64,000 nt of DNA from Oasisia sp. SBJ-2009 (taxonomy: Eukaryota > Annelida > Polychaeta > Sabellida > Siboglinidae): positions 47,505,252 to 47,569,251 of the forward strand of contig OZ024860.1 of the NCBI GenBank assembly GCA_964017155.1, written 5' to 3'. The position numbers and the translations under genes were made by a program. Positions 1-15,334 of the stretch are shown piece by piece (the stretch's first letter is position 1; every line of letters begins with the position of its first letter). The notes under the pieces are model-generated. The model had not been told where the DNA came from. It saw only the letters and a program-made list of their open reading frames with translations, and did no database searches.

Positions 1-3478
<3,478 letters not shown>

Positions 3479-5350
3479 TTACAATATAAGATTGACAACT
3501 CTAAAAGTCAAATTTCGTATGCCTTGTATGTGGATCTCCCTCATATAGTCGGTATCAGGCGATTTTATCAATCTCACGATCGGTCGATTGAAAACCGGAG
3601 TGTTTTCCTTGAGTCGGTGATAGTAGTAGTCAGCGCCCGTCCCTCTACTCGACCTCAGAGGCAGAATCCTCTTACAAAAGTCGCTCACTTTCGACTCATA
3701 GGAAGCCGTACGAACCCGCAGTTGTCGTAGTCGCAAGGACGCTGGCGTTGCCGTCTCACCGGCTGACGTGTTCCGCTGACCGGAAGTGACGCCATCCGGA
3801 AGTAACCGTTGTTGCCACGAGACGGCGCTGCATGATCGACTGCGCGACTGCGCTGATCTGACCGGACGTCTGGGGGCGTATGAATCGACGACCGTACGTA
3901 GGAACGATGTTCGCCCCGCGCATGCGTTCGTATCGCGTCCGGAACGCTCACTTCCGGTTGTCGAACTGAACGTTCCCGAGGTGGTTGCATCTGTGGGCGG
4001 TAGGAAAAGGACGACGTGTGACACCTTGGAATGCATGGCCGTGGTCGGTCGGTGTGGAGCTGACACATTGGACAGTATCGACATCGGTCTGACATACATA
4101 CTATCGGCATTTGTGGCTTGTGTATATACGGTATAATTGGCTGCTATATCAATGTTATGCACCGTCTTTTTCGTTGGACAAACTTCCTCGTTAAATACGT
4201 CCTCGTCAGGATGTGGATGTGGAACTCCACCAGTGACAGTCTGTGTCGGATCTTCGTGGTCTACACGAGATGCGTGCTGTGTCTCCTGTGTGCAGACTCC
4301 TGCTTTTTCGTCGGCGGTTACGGTCAATGACACTGGATGTACGGCACCATGAGATGGCGCTGTCATGTCTGAGTCAGCCACCGTAGTTACCGTTGGATTG
4401 TTTGAATCATCAGTAACAGTTGTCGTTTGAGTGCGTGAAGCATCAATAGTCTTTATGATGTTTGCAGCATCTACGTTTGCAGCACCAATAACGGGTGTCG
4501 TTCTAATGTTTGCAGCATCAACATTGCATGCCGTTGTTCTGTATACAATGTTAACACCGGCTGTCGCTGGAGTACTTCCGGCCTTTGTAACTGGGGTTGG
4601 TCCGCTCGATTGGACAATTGATTGTTCACAGTTTACGTACGATTTTCGTGTCTCTTCCTCCCCAGCTAACGCTTGCGTATTCTCCACTCCGTCAGATAGC
4701 ATGTTCTGTGTCTCTTCATCATCGATCACTGACGTCACGGTTGTGTCCGAGCGTAAGGATTCACTGCCCAGTCGTTCAAATGCGGTGCGTGGTCTGCCAC
4801 TGTGTCCACGCCGACGATCGCCAAACTCGCTGAAGCAACCAGTCTCTTCTGTGAGGCCACGCGTGACGGCACTGTGCCGCTTGGAAGCACCGACGCGTGC
4901 CCCTGCCGTCTTGCACCGCAGCGGTCTTTCCTGCTTCGGACTGAGCATCTCGGAGCGCGCGTCGCTGTGACGACGAGACGCTGTCCTTGGACGCAACACG
5001 GACGCTCTTCCGGCGGAAGTGACCCTGTTAGTGTAGGCTACTTCCTCGATGCCTATGCCCTCCGTCGAAAGGCTCCCTCGCCGCTCTGCGAAGCCACTGC
5101 TGCTGCCCAGGCGAGAGTCGAGAAGCTGAGAGCGCGCGAGCTTCTTCTGGAAGCGGTCGGCGAGTTGCTTCTGGTCGGACGTGATCCGCGCCACGGCTGT
5201 TCGCTCGCAACGGGTAATACAACGGAGAGACTGACACAGTTTCGTTCCCTCCTGCTCGTTGGCACGACACACCTTGGGGGATCGCTCAGCCAACTTCGTG
5301 ATGCGAGGATTGTCGCTCGCAGTCACGACGATGTTGTCGTGACAAAGCAT
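3479..5350 (-). CDS. Hypothetical protein, Ser/Thr/Arg-rich, 623 aa
   Basis: An uninterrupted 623-codon minus-strand frame in locally GC-richer DNA. I do not recognise the protein. The frame stays open 38 codons upstream, but the first in-frame ATG is at 5,350, so that start was chosen. The N-terminal third is basic and Arg/Ser-rich with a possible short amphipathic stretch (RFQKKLARSQLLDSRL). The middle is Thr/Ala/Val/Asp-rich and looks disordered, with the hexapeptide NVDAAN occurring twice. The C-terminal 150 residues are again Arg/Ser-rich and end in a hydrophobic tail (TFRVVNLIL). No signal peptide or clear membrane span is visible. The length and non-repetitive composition favour a real single-exon gene or a large exon, but no family or splice evidence supports it. 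A chance frame in GC-rich DNA remains possible. Confidence 0.45.
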   Translation of the reverse strand: MLCHDNIVVTASDNPRITKLAERSPKVCRANEQEGTKLCQSLRCITRCERTAVARITSDQKQLADRFQKKLARSQLLDSRLGSSSGFAERRGSLSTEGIGIEEVAYTNRVTSAGRASVLRPRTASRRHSDARSEMLSPKQERPLRCKTAGARVGASKRHSAVTRGLTEETGCFSEFGDRRRGHSGRPRTAFERLGSESLRSDTTVTSVIDDEETQNMLSDGVENTQALAGEEETRKSYVNCEQSIVQSSGPTPVTKAGSTPATAGVNIVYRTTACNVDAANIRTTPVIGAANVDAANIIKTIDASRTQTTTVTDDSNNPTVTTVADSDMTAPSHGAVHPVSLTVTADEKAGVCTQETQHASRVDHEDPTQTVTGGVPHPHPDEDVFNEEVCPTKKTVHNIDIAANYTVYTQATNADSMYVRPMSILSNVSAPHRPTTAMHSKVSHVVLFLPPTDATTSGTFSSTTGSERSGRDTNACAGRTSFLRTVVDSYAPRRPVRSAQSRSRSCSAVSWQQRLLPDGVTSGQRNTSAGETATPASLRLRQLRVRTASYESKVSDFCKRILPLRSSRGTGADYYYHRLKENTPVFNRPIVRLIKSPDTDYMREIHIQGIRNLTFRVVNLIL

Positions 5351-6045
5351 CGTTGAAGCGGTGAAGTTTGACGGGTTATCAGAACTATCCAACCGATGCC
5401 GCTGATGGGATTTTATGGCGCGTCTGATGTAACCTGTTGTGTGCGCATGCGTGGTTGCTATCACCTGATCGATAGCGACTTTGTGTTGTACAGTCTGACG
5501 TGTGCCACTGTTCCGATAGACATTGTAGAATGTCCCGGTCGTCGCTTCCCGGATACTCTGTCTGACGCCATCGACGACACTCGATCACTGCCACCAGTCT
5601 GGCAACGACATCGTCACAAACCAATAAATACATCGATCAAATCGTCGTTAGACAACTAAATCGCATTACGGTCGCGCTGGATAAAGTATTATTGACCGGT
5701 TACGCTTGTCATTTCCCGCGCGCCATGATCGATGTGTTGTGATGAAGGGCTACGGCCAAGAGGCGCAGTGTTTGTTGTTTCTAGGATTAATGTTGTTGTC
5801 GCAACAATGATCACAACAAGTAATCGAATGATCATTAGCGCCACCATTGGTCGTTGTTTTAGTCAACATTAGTAGACCCTATCAAAATGCGATCATGATT
5901 TAACCGGAAGCATTGTTTTCGCCTCTAAACACAATTAGAATTTCTTACTGGTGTCGCCGTTAAACGTGCATGTTTGTGGCTACGCTTTAATGTAAGTCCA
6001 GACGTGTAACTGTGATATCTTCTACCGTATATACATGTATTGATA
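5351..6045. other. No gene recognised; upstream of the 623-codon frame
   Basis: This holds the sequence 5' of the minus-strand frame. CpG dinucleotides are fairly common at 5,450-5,760, which would suit a promoter for that frame, but no TATA box or other defined element was identified. Confidence 0.35.
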
Positions 6046-6952
6046 GACCCTACTACTACCACCATCACCACCATCGCCATCGCCATCGCCATCGCCATCG
6101 CCATCGCCATCGCCACCGCCACCGCCAACGCCATCACCACCACCATCGCCACCGCCATCGCCATCGACATCGTCATCGCCATCGCCATCGCCATCGCCAT
6201 CGCCATCGCCATCGCCATCGCCATCGCCATCGCCATCGCCATCGCCATCGCCATCGCCATCGCCATCGCCATCGCCATCGCCATCGCCATCGCCATCGCC
6301 ATCGCCATCGCCATCGCCATCGCCATCGCCATCGCCATCGCCATCGCCATCGCCATCGCCATCGCCATCGCCATCGCCATCGCCATCGCCATCGCCATCG
6401 CCATCGCCATCGCCATCGCCATCGCCATCGCCATCGCCATCACCATCACCATCACCATCACCGCCACCATCACCATCACCAGCGCCAGCGCCAGCGCCAC
6501 CGCCATCGCCATCCCCATCACCATCACCATCACCATCACCGTCACCACCACCTCCACCACCACCATCACCATCAACATCAAAATCACAATCACAATCACC
6601 ACCGCCATCGCCATCACCATCGCCATCGCCATCACCACCAGTACCTCCATCACCATCACCATCACCATCACCATCACCATCACCACCATCATCATCACCA
6701 TCACCATCACCATCACCATCACCACCATCACCACCACCATCATCATCACCATCATCACCACCACCAGCATCACCATCACCATCACCACCACCATCACCAT
6801 CACCATCACCATCACCAACACCATCACCACCACCACCACCATAACCACCACCACCACCACCACCACCACCACCACCACCACCACCACCACCATCACCACC
6901 ACCACCACCACCACCACCACCACCACCACCACCACCACCACCACCACCACCA
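6046..6952. repeat. CCATCG / CCATCA / CCACCA repeat array, about 0.9 kb
   Basis: An array of related hexamers and triplets. The first half is almost pure CCATCG (about 6,170-6,440). It then degrades through CCATCA into CCACCA at the 3' end. Because units are multiples of three, all frames stay open and read as poly-His/Arg, poly-Ile/Ala or poly-Gly/Asp. These are not considered genes. Confidence 0.95.
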
Positions 6953-7777
6953 TCTGCGAAATTCAGATCATCCAGTGTTTCTGTGAAGGTCCACTTGTTG
7001 CCAGCTTTTGTTCCTAATGCTGTTTCTTTCATGACCGAGTCGATTCCAAGGCAGAAGAGGAAGGGGTATAAAATGCATCATTTTCTTTATTTTAAAATCC
7101 TCTGTCATGTATTGGCCACACATGACTTGGGACCTACATCACAATAGAGCAACCTGATTTTGCTCACAATCCTGGGGAGATTCCGTAATGCCGGGGAATA
7201 CAGTGAGTTTCGTTGACATCCTTCATGATCCCAGCTTCCTAGCTGGCTTCACTCCTCGCACCATTTACATTTTGTTCTTTGGTATTGGTTTCTGTAGCGT
7301 AATGTTTTTTACGTGGTGAGGGTGCTAACCGCACAACCCTCATCCTTTCTCATCCTTTCTCAGCCGGGCTTGGGACCGGCCATGGCGGAGTTGCTTGCTT
7401 GCTTGCTTCAAATCTTCTCACCTTCCTTCCTTCAGTCATGCCTTACTTCCTTCCTTCCGTCGTTCCCATTTCCCCACATTTCTACATTCTCCTATTCCTC
7501 TGTTTCTTTCTTCCTTACCTGCTTCTTCCCTTCAGCAGTCTGTGTTGCAGCCTGGCCCAAGCTTAGAAGTAATTATCACTCTTTTCAGTCATACTCAAGT
7601 TTGCAGTTTCTTTTCCTTTCATGCGTCCACCTTAGTGCTATTTTGGAGATGCTGTGATCTTTTCTTCTCTCAGGATTTGTCCAATCATTTTCCAGATCCA
7701 AATTCTAATGGCAAGTATGTTGTTTTGTCTTATAATTCTGAATATATGTTTGTTTTAAATGTGTGAGGCCATAGTCC

Positions 7778-7781
<4 letters not shown>
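6953..7781. other. No gene recognised
   Basis: Noncoding DNA with a pyrimidine-rich CTTC-type stretch at about 7,400-7,540. Nothing else supported. Confidence 0.5.
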
Positions 7782-7852
<71 letters not shown>

Positions 7853-7879
7853 CGGAGTGTATATAATATGTACACACAT

Positions 7880-7925
<46 letters not shown>

Positions 7926-7937
7926 ATGTGTGTACAT
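7782..7937. repeat. AT microsatellites and a perfect 70-bp palindrome
   Basis: An AT tract at about 7,782-7,846 is followed by a second AT tract. The second is flanked on the left by ATGTACACACATGTG (7,868-7,882) and on the right by its exact reverse complement (7,923-7,937). The whole 7,868-7,937 interval is therefore a perfect palindrome able to extrude as a cruciform. Confidence 0.85.
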
Positions 7938-8109
7938 AAATTACTTCTAAAGTATTGAATACAATGCATAGCTGAACAAAGAACGTTCGTAACGTAAGTT
8001 ACCAGATATTGCTAAACAGCAACTGCAGTAGTACTAAGCTATAATACAGATAACAATGAAGTGATGTTGTTGTTGTTGTTGTCTCGTTCTTATCATTGTC
8101 CTTAACAGT

Positions 8110-8370
8110 ATAGCTATACTTGTAATTGGTGAGTGAAAGAGTGAATGGGGGAGAGTGGGTGTCTCTGTGAAAGAGTGAGTGGGTGACTGAGTAAGTGATT
8201 GAGTGAATGGGTGACTGATTGTCTGGTGAATGAGTGAATGAATGAGAGAGCGAGTAAGTGACTGGGTGAGTGACTGATTGACTGGTGAGTGAGCGAGCGA
8301 GTGAGTAAGTGGGTGGGTGAGTGAGTGAGTGAGTGAGTGAATGAGTGAGTGAGTGAAAGTACACATGCGC
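8110..8370. repeat. Degenerate GAGT-type tetranucleotide array
   Basis: A degenerate array of GAGT/GACT/GAAT tetramers that becomes more regular toward 8,310-8,355. It is the same motif class as the 1.9 kb array at 47,091-49,025. Confidence 0.85.
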
Positions 8371-9634
8371 ACATAAATCCGTGTATCGACGCATGCGTGT
8401 TGATCGCATATATAATTTAGTCTCTTCTAACTACCCAGCGATGGAAAACAACACAGACCAGGTCAGTCCCCTATGCAAATGCACAGGCTCTCTAAACATA
8501 ACAATGTCGTAGGTTTACCACCCGCAGTAAACACACTTACGGCCAACTGGCTATCGAACTTGAACATCGGAGTAGCTTTGTTCCGGCTTTGTGACATATA
8601 CGATAATTAAGTGTTCTCCTTCGATAGCTCGAGGCGGTCACATGACCAGTCTCTGGCGAGAAGTCTCCACATGGGGGTGGCGGAGGCAGATAAACAAGTG
8701 GTATCGTCGCGGTCCATCGCCATGTATAGAAACTGTGGTAATGTTATCTAAATGCCTAAGGCTAGTCAAAGGTCGCGCAGTGTGAATATTGATTAGAAAT
8801 TGTTGGTACTCGGTACTGAGAACTCGTGTCGCTTTGCATTTGTTTATGTAAAATAATGCAATAGTGTGGGTGGTCGTGCTTGGGGGAGGGGGGATTTTTG
8901 TATTTTGATCTCCAATTGGAGATTTCCACAAGAGGCCAGCTTGGACATATAAAGTTCCCAACTTGGGTTTCAAAATCCGAGTGATTCAAAACATTTCGTC
9001 AAGTTAAAAAACACGGTGGCGTTGTTGCAGATTTTTCGCGAATGCCGACAGTATGGATGAAGGGGTGGTTCGTGTATTATGCCAGATGGTTATCGGAGTC
9101 AGAGTGGATTGTGTAATGTGTAAGATGTTTACTTGCGTCAAAGGGGATCGTGTAATGTGACAAATGTTTGTGGGAGTAACACCGTGTGCTGTTGGACATG
9201 AGAAAGGAATTTAGTTGTTTTTTAATCGAACCTAACTGTTTCCCTCGTACGTTCTTTTGTCCCTAAAGTGACACTCTTCTCCCTCGAAGCCCATAGAATA
9301 GACTGGTCTCGCCGTGTGTTCGTGTTCCTGAAGGTACTAGCTTTGGTTTGTAATACCGGCATCATATCCATTGCACCCAAAAATTGTGTCGACACTCATT
9401 TATTTATCATTTAGAATTACGCTAAACACAAATAAAGTGAAATTAGTTACGACTGTTTTTAGCATTTGAGGAAGTCTCGTATAATCACGACCTGGAATCA
9501 AGAACAAATTACACTCGACAGTGTAGACGTCTAGACGTTCTCTGTCTCACTCGAAATCGGACGTTTTAATTTTACGCACGCATATGGTACAGTGTTGTTG
9601 AAAACAGAACTATGTACTGCTCAATTTGAAAATA
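8371..9634. other. No gene recognised
   Basis: Unique-looking noncoding DNA with short frames only. Nothing supported. Confidence 0.5.
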
Positions 9635-9635
9635 A

Positions 9636-9682
<47 letters not shown>

Positions 9683-9966
9683 TGTGTCTGTGTGTCTGTG
9701 TGTCTGTGTGTCTGTGTGTCTGTGTGTCTGTGTGTATGTGTGTCTGTGTGTCTGTGTGTCTGTGTGTCTGTGTGTCTGTGTGTCTGTGTGTTTGTGTGTT
9801 TGTGTGTTTGTGTGTTTGTGTGTTTGTGTGTTTGTGTGTTTGTGTGTTTGTGTGTTTGTGTGTTTGTGTGTTTGTGTGTTTGTGTGTTTGTGTGTTTGTG
9901 TGTTTGTGTGTTTGTGTGTTTGTGTGTTTGTGTGTGTTTGTTTGTGTGTGTGTGTTTGGGCGTGTG

Positions 9967-10003
<37 letters not shown>
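9635..10003. repeat. (TG)n with TGTGTGTC and TGTGTGTT octamer phases, then (AT)n
   Basis: Pure TG passes into an octamer phase TGTGTGTC (about 9,685-9,790), then a uniform octamer phase TGTGTGTT (about 9,790-9,940). It ends in a short AT tract (9,971-10,003). The TGTGTGTT phase is the complement of the 1.7 kb octamer array at 58,226-59,955. Confidence 0.95.
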
Positions 10004-10006
<3 letters not shown>

Positions 10007-10011
<5 letters not shown>

Positions 10012-10955
10012 TGTGTTGTGTTGTGTTGTGTTGTGTTGTGTTGTGTTGTGTTGTGTTGTGTTGTGTTGTGTTGTGTTGTGTTGTGTTGTGTTGTGTTGTG
10101 TTGTGTTGTGTTGTGTTGTGTTGTGTTGTGTTGTGTTGTGTTGTGTTGTGTTGTGTTGTGTTGTGTTGTGCTGTGCTGTGCTGTGTTGTGTTGTGTTGTG
10201 GTGTGTTGTGTTGTGTTGTGTTGTGTTGTGTTGTGTTGTGTTGTGTTGTGTTGAGTTGTGTTGTGTTGTGTTGTGTTGTGTTGTGTTGTGTTGTGTTGTG
10301 TTGTGTTGTGTTGTGTTGTGTTGTGTTGTGTTGTGTTGTGTTGTGTTGTGTTGTGTTGTGTTGTGTTGTGTGTGTTGTGTTGTGTTGTGTTGTGTTGTGT
10401 TGTGTTGTGTTGTGTTGTGTTGTGTTGTGTTGTGTTGTGTTGTGTTGTGTTGTGTTGTGTTGTGTTGTGTTGTGTTGTGTTGTGTTGTGTTGTGTTGTGT
10501 TGTGTTGTGTTGTGTTGTGTTGTGTTGTGTTGTGTTGTGTTGTGTTGTGTTGTGTTGTGTTGTGTTGTGTTGTGTTGTGTTGTGTTGTGTTGTGTTGTGT
10601 TGTGTTGTGTTGTGTTGTGTTGTGTTGTGTTGTGTTGTGTTGTGTTGTGTTGTGTTGTGTTGTGTTGTGTTGTGTTGTGTTGTGTTGTGTTGTGTTGTGT
10701 TGTGTTGTGTTGTGTTGTGTTGTGTTGTGTTGTGTTGTGTTGTGTTGTGTTGTGTTGTGTTGTGTTGTGTTGTGTTGTGTTGTGTTGTGTTGTGTTGTGT
10801 TGTGTTGTGTTGTGTTGTGTTGTGTTGTGTTGTGTTGTGTTGTGTTGTGTTGTGTTGTGTTGTGTTGTGTTGTGTTGTGTTGTGTTGTGTTGTGTTGTGT
10901 TGTGTTGTGTTGTGTTGTGTTGTGTTGTGTTGTGTTGTGTTGTGTTGTGTTGTAT
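10007..10955. repeat. TTGTG pentanucleotide array, about 0.95 kb
   Basis: Near-pure TTGTG units, about 190 copies. Rare variants include CTGTG units near 10,171-10,185, a GTGTG near 10,201, a TTGAG near 10,251, and a dropped-base phase shift near 10,371. After that shift the array is essentially uniform to its end. Confidence 0.97.
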
Positions 10956-11499
10956 TGTGTATGTGGGGTCTCCGCTTTCCGGTTACCTCGCGATTCCGGT
11001 TACCTCGCGAAAAGCTATGCGGTCGTCCTGTCACGTGACGACGCGTGACGGGCTTGTATTTGATGTGTGCACTCAACTTACCCCGAGCCTCAACAAAAGG
11101 CGACTTGCAAAATACCCCGTCAATCATTCTGATCAGCGAGACATACACACGTTTAATGGCCAATTTTACATCCGACTAATACACAATTGATAATGCTGGA
11201 ATATGAACACGGTTGGTGAATGCTTTTAATGAAAACATACCAGAAGAAGAAAAATAGTCTCCGAACAGAACCGCCATTAGTAATTATAGCACACGGCATA
11301 TTTGTTATGTTTCAAAAGACAGAGGGTCATTGACCGACCTACGCTAGGACTTATTTAAGGTACATGAAATGGCACTTGGTATGATTCAAAATGTTAGTCA
11401 TACACAACAACAACAACTCTGCCAGACTCAACTTTGGTTAACAGAGTGTGGAGAGAGACATTTAGGCCTTTAGTGACACTGACACGACATAGAGCGGGA
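10956..11499. other. No gene recognised
   Basis: Noncoding. A short tandem duplication of a GATTCCGGTTACC-like segment lies near 10,975-11,010. Nothing else supported. Confidence 0.45.
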
Positions 11500-11975
11500 C
11501 GGAGGAACGAAAGGGAGTGAGGCGGAGAGAGGGGGGAAAGGAGGGAAGGGAGGGATGCAAAGAGGGAGCGAGGAAGGCAAGGAGGGGGGAGAGAAGCGGG
11601 GAGGGACGGGAGGGATGTAGGGATGGATGGATGGAGGTAGGGAGGGAAGGAAGGAGGGAGTGAGGGAGGGAGGGAGGGAGGGAGGGAGGGAGGGAGGGAG
11701 GGAGGGAGGGAGGGAGGGAGGGAGGGAGGGAGGGAGGGAGGGAAGGAAGGAATGAGGGAGGGAGGGAGGGAGGGAGGGAGGGAGGGATGGAGGTAGGGAT
11801 GGAGGTAGGGAGGGAGGGAGGGGGGAGGGAGGGAGGGAGGGAGGGAGGGGAGGGAGGGAGGGAGGGAGGGGGGAGGGAGGGAGGGAGGGAGGGAGGGAGG
11901 GAGGGAGGGGGGAGGGAGGGAGGGAGGGAGGGAGGGAGGGATGGAGGGAGGGAGGGAGGGAGGGATAGTGGTATG
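11500..11975. repeat. (GGGA)n purine array with G-quadruplex potential
   Basis: About 475 bases of GGGA/GGAG units on the plus strand, nearly pure at about 11,640-11,960. Regular G-triplets separated by one A meet the simple G-quadruplex pattern many times over. The complementary frames read as Pro/Ser-rich chains and are not considered genes. Confidence 0.95.
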
Positions 11976-13485
11976 GAAGAAGCACGCACGCACGCACGCA
12001 AACAGATAAACAAATAAACAAACCCGCACGCGAGCACGCCAACATGAGCACAGGCATATACACGCGCGCACACATAGGCCTATATGTGACTTTTGTACAC
12101 AGGCGCGCGCACAATATAACGTAGAAATTACCTGGTTATGGCTGACATCCAGCTGCATACAGTAGTGTGACTTTCCGTGTAAATAATAGCGATCACGCCT
12201 ACACAAACATTTGTCAAAAGGAACGGGTTAAGATTTCAAGGAATTACTTTGTCAATATTCTTAAAAAGTTTAAAGTGGCTGGAAGTTATCGTAACGTTCC
12301 AAGTAATACCCCCACTCTAAATGTTATGAATATTTAATAATGTACCTTAAGAGACTTGTTATGTAAATAGGTAACATGCACATATTTACGTATGTACTCT
12401 AACCTACATGATAACAATCTTGATCAGTTGGAAATGTGTAACGCATTCTACAGTATTACCATATAAGGTATTTCACTATCAACAAAGAAATCATGCGTGT
12501 ATTTTTGTAGCCTATACTTTGTGCAACTATGACCTTCTTGTCAAATGTGTCTTATCATATCTACCTACATATCAAATATGTCATACCATGTCTGCAGTAA
12601 GCAGAACTATTCATATAAATCTGCCTATAAATTGTTTTTACAAAAGTGCATATACGGAAATGACACATTACGATTCTGAGCGCGAATCAACATCTTGGTT
12701 TGAGATTTTCTCTTTTTTTAAACAAGGAAGTAAAACTGCAGGGTTCGGGAAGTTATTTTGCCCAGGCCGGTGGTGGATGTCGTCGCATTGTCGTCGGGTG
12801 CTGATACCATAATCTGTACTTATTTGGGAAGGAATGACGTCATGACTATGACTTGGCGAATCTGATATGTCAAGATAATGACTCTTCTGTGAATAACAAG
12901 GAATCTATGACCTAGCGAATCTGATGAGGCAAGATAATGCGTCGTCTTTGACTAATACAGGAAGTTATAACTTAGCCAACCTGATACGATGTGATAATTA
13001 GCACTGCGCTGTACGCGTGGCGTCATTGTTGATGCCGACTATCGATTTAGCGTTCACAATCCTACCTGTATGTTATAAAAACGTTCACGTACGTATGTGA
13101 TTGAGCGTGTAGATTGTTTCAGGTCGTTGTTTTTGTGCGTGCGCATATAATAATAATGATTTTTTTTATAGCACTGGTATCCGCCACGTGGTGGCGCTCA
13201 TTGCGTTTTACATATAAAACATCACGTTAAAATAATACTATTTATGCAAATAAAGCGACATTTTGGACCCATAATATAATTACCATTCAGCATAATAGTA
13301 ATACAAACGGTGTAAAGTTTCTATAAAATGTATATACAATAGTAATAATAATAATAATATAGTTAAAAACAATTAGTTAGTATCATAAAATGTATGTATA
13401 ATATTTGCGAGCAAGCGGTTGAGCCTAAGCGTTTTCAAATGCGTCTGCGTTTGCCTGCGTCACGGCACATAGCCGTGTGTTAAAT
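11976..13485. other. No gene recognised
   Basis: Noncoding. A short GCAC tetranucleotide run lies at about 11,983-12,000. Near 12,840-12,990 a roughly 60-base segment (TGACTATGACTTGGCGAATC-like) recurs three times in degenerate form. Confidence 0.45.
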
Positions 13486-14853
13486 CAGCGTTTCTCAACA
13501 GTTTTACCTCCAATGATCCCTGCGTCTAAAATAAAATTCAGGGACCCCTACACAAAATACACTAATTTGGGTTAAACTCCATTTAATATGGCTAAGCGTT
13601 CTGTATAAATGAGTTTGGAATTCACAGATACGAAGGTGCGTGGTACTATACAGACCGGGTCGGGAAACAGCTGTTAAGTAGGTCTAGGTCCGTTATAGCT
13701 ACTTCCCGTTATAGCTACAGTTTTTCCCCGTTATAGCTACTCGTTAAGTTTGACAGGCAAACTAGTCCCGTTATAGCTACTTATTTAATTACACAATTCA
13801 GGAGGGGACAGCAAGAGGGAGCATTAACTGTTTCAGATTACTGAAAGATTTCAACATGAAATGTATTAATGAAGGACACATTTTAAAAGTCATAAGAATA
13901 GTATATAGATGTAACTGTCAGTTATCTGAAATGGAAAATATACTATAAAACACTTGTGAAAAACATTTTTTTCAAAAGACAACTACATTAATTGTACTGA
14001 GTACATAATTGCATTTATCAAAAAGTAATGAATGTCATCAATTATTCTTGTTATATGGTGGTGGGAACCATGAACTGAAAGATGTTGGGATGGCATTTCC
14101 CCCACCACTTTTGCAAACTTGGAATTCCATCCCTCGACATGGTTGTTTGTTCATTTGTCAGATTCTGTGTAGACATTCCACATGTTCATGGTGATTTTTG
14201 AATCATCACCAAGCTGTGTCTCCACAAAGTACTCGTTAAAAAAATTCATTTGACTTTGTGGAAATTCCTCAGTGGGACACACTTACATAAAAGCAGTCCA
14301 CCCCTCATGGACATCAGCTGGATGGAGATGAAATAGTTAATGCTCCCTTATCTTGTTACATTGTAAAATGGATAAATAGAAAAGTAGCTATAACGGGAAG
14401 TAGCTATAACGGGAAGTAGCTATAACGGGAAGACACCGTTAAGTATGCCCAACCACTCTGATTGCTAGGTGTACTGTTACCTGATATTAAACGTCACTGA
14501 AATCCCGTCTGTTTCTCCCCGGATGCATCTGTTCAGACGCGTCAGTGGTTCCTTGAGGCACAAGGTGCTGTAGACTCAGTTGTCTTAATGTCTCGACTCG
14601 TGCAGGCTGGCAGTGCTGTCTCATTCATTCATAAACACGCGTGTTAGCGTAACCGCTGGACACCCCGTCAGTGTGTATTTTCCTTTAACTGCGTGAACAT
14701 GGAGTAGTGATTGTTTTCATAGTTAGGAAAGATTTCTTACATTTTTTATTTCACCAGGTAATTTAATAAAAACAATCACATGCCCTCTCGCGGGTCTCCT
14801 GGAAACTTTCAGCAGCATCCAGTAGACCGAGGACCCCCGGCTGAGAAACGCTG
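13486..14853. mobile_element. Non-autonomous hAT-like DNA transposon
   Basis: The ends are short inverted repeats, CAGCGTTTCTCAAC on the left and the complementary GCTGAGAAACGCTG on the right. The GTTTCTCAAC core is typical of Charlie-type hAT elements. The 8-bp flanks are TGTTAAAT (13,478-13,485) and TGTTAGTT (14,854-14,861), matching at 6 of 8 positions, as expected for an aged hAT target-site duplication. No transposase frame is present. A second element is inserted inside (13,681-14,437), which leaves a host element of about 0.6 kb. Confidence 0.7.
13681..14437. mobile_element. Nested transposon with tandem subterminal repeats
   Basis: Both ends carry inverted clusters of CCCGTTATAGCTACTT, four copies on the left (about 13,690-13,781) and three on the right (about 14,383-14,431). 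Identical 8-bp flanks GTTAAGTA occur at 13,673-13,680 and 14,438-14,445 and look like a perfect target-site duplication. An 8-bp duplication fits hAT or P superfamilies. A TTAA-type (piggyBac) duplication is a less likely reading because the identity extends past TTAA. No transposase frame is seen. Confidence 0.7.
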
Positions 14854-15334
14854 TGTTAGTTGACGATGTGATAATTAGCTCTGCGCTGTACGTGAGACAC
14901 CACTGTTGGTGCCGACTATCTATTTAGGGTTCACAATCCAATATGGACGCCGGCAGCACCCCGAGATGTGCTCCCTGCAGCCGTCTGTGTGTGTGGGCGA
15001 TTGCGGGAAAACACTCTCACGGACCTGACTCTCCAGGACACGTCCACTCAAATTAGTCACTGACTGACAACGCAAGTCACAGTCACTGACTGACAACTCA
15101 GGACACTAGTGCTCACTCACTACTCAGATCAGAGTCACTCACTGTCCACTCAGGTAAAATTCACTCACAAAACCATCGTCCGAACGAACCCACGCATTTG
15201 AGAAACAATAAAGAATACTTCTTAAAAATTAACACACACTGATTTGCAAAATATTCACTAATATTTAAGTGACCATATAATTAATCATATAATGATACGG
15301 AATCCTGGCTATGCAATGCTATAGAAGCCTACTA
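14854..15334. other. No gene recognised
   Basis: Noncoding. At about 15,050-15,170 the motif CACTGACT/CTCAGG recurs several times as a degenerate short tandem repeat. Confidence 0.45.

Noticed and set aside
6012..7032. Poly-His, poly-Gly/Asp or Met-Val/Ala proteins
   Set aside because: All six frames are open over a CCATCG/CCACCA repeat; there are no splice signals or unique domain.
9610..11163. Long frames (about 300-517 codons) across 9.6-11.2 kb
   Set aside because: Products of the TTGTG pentamer and TG arrays, with no non-repetitive coding sequence.
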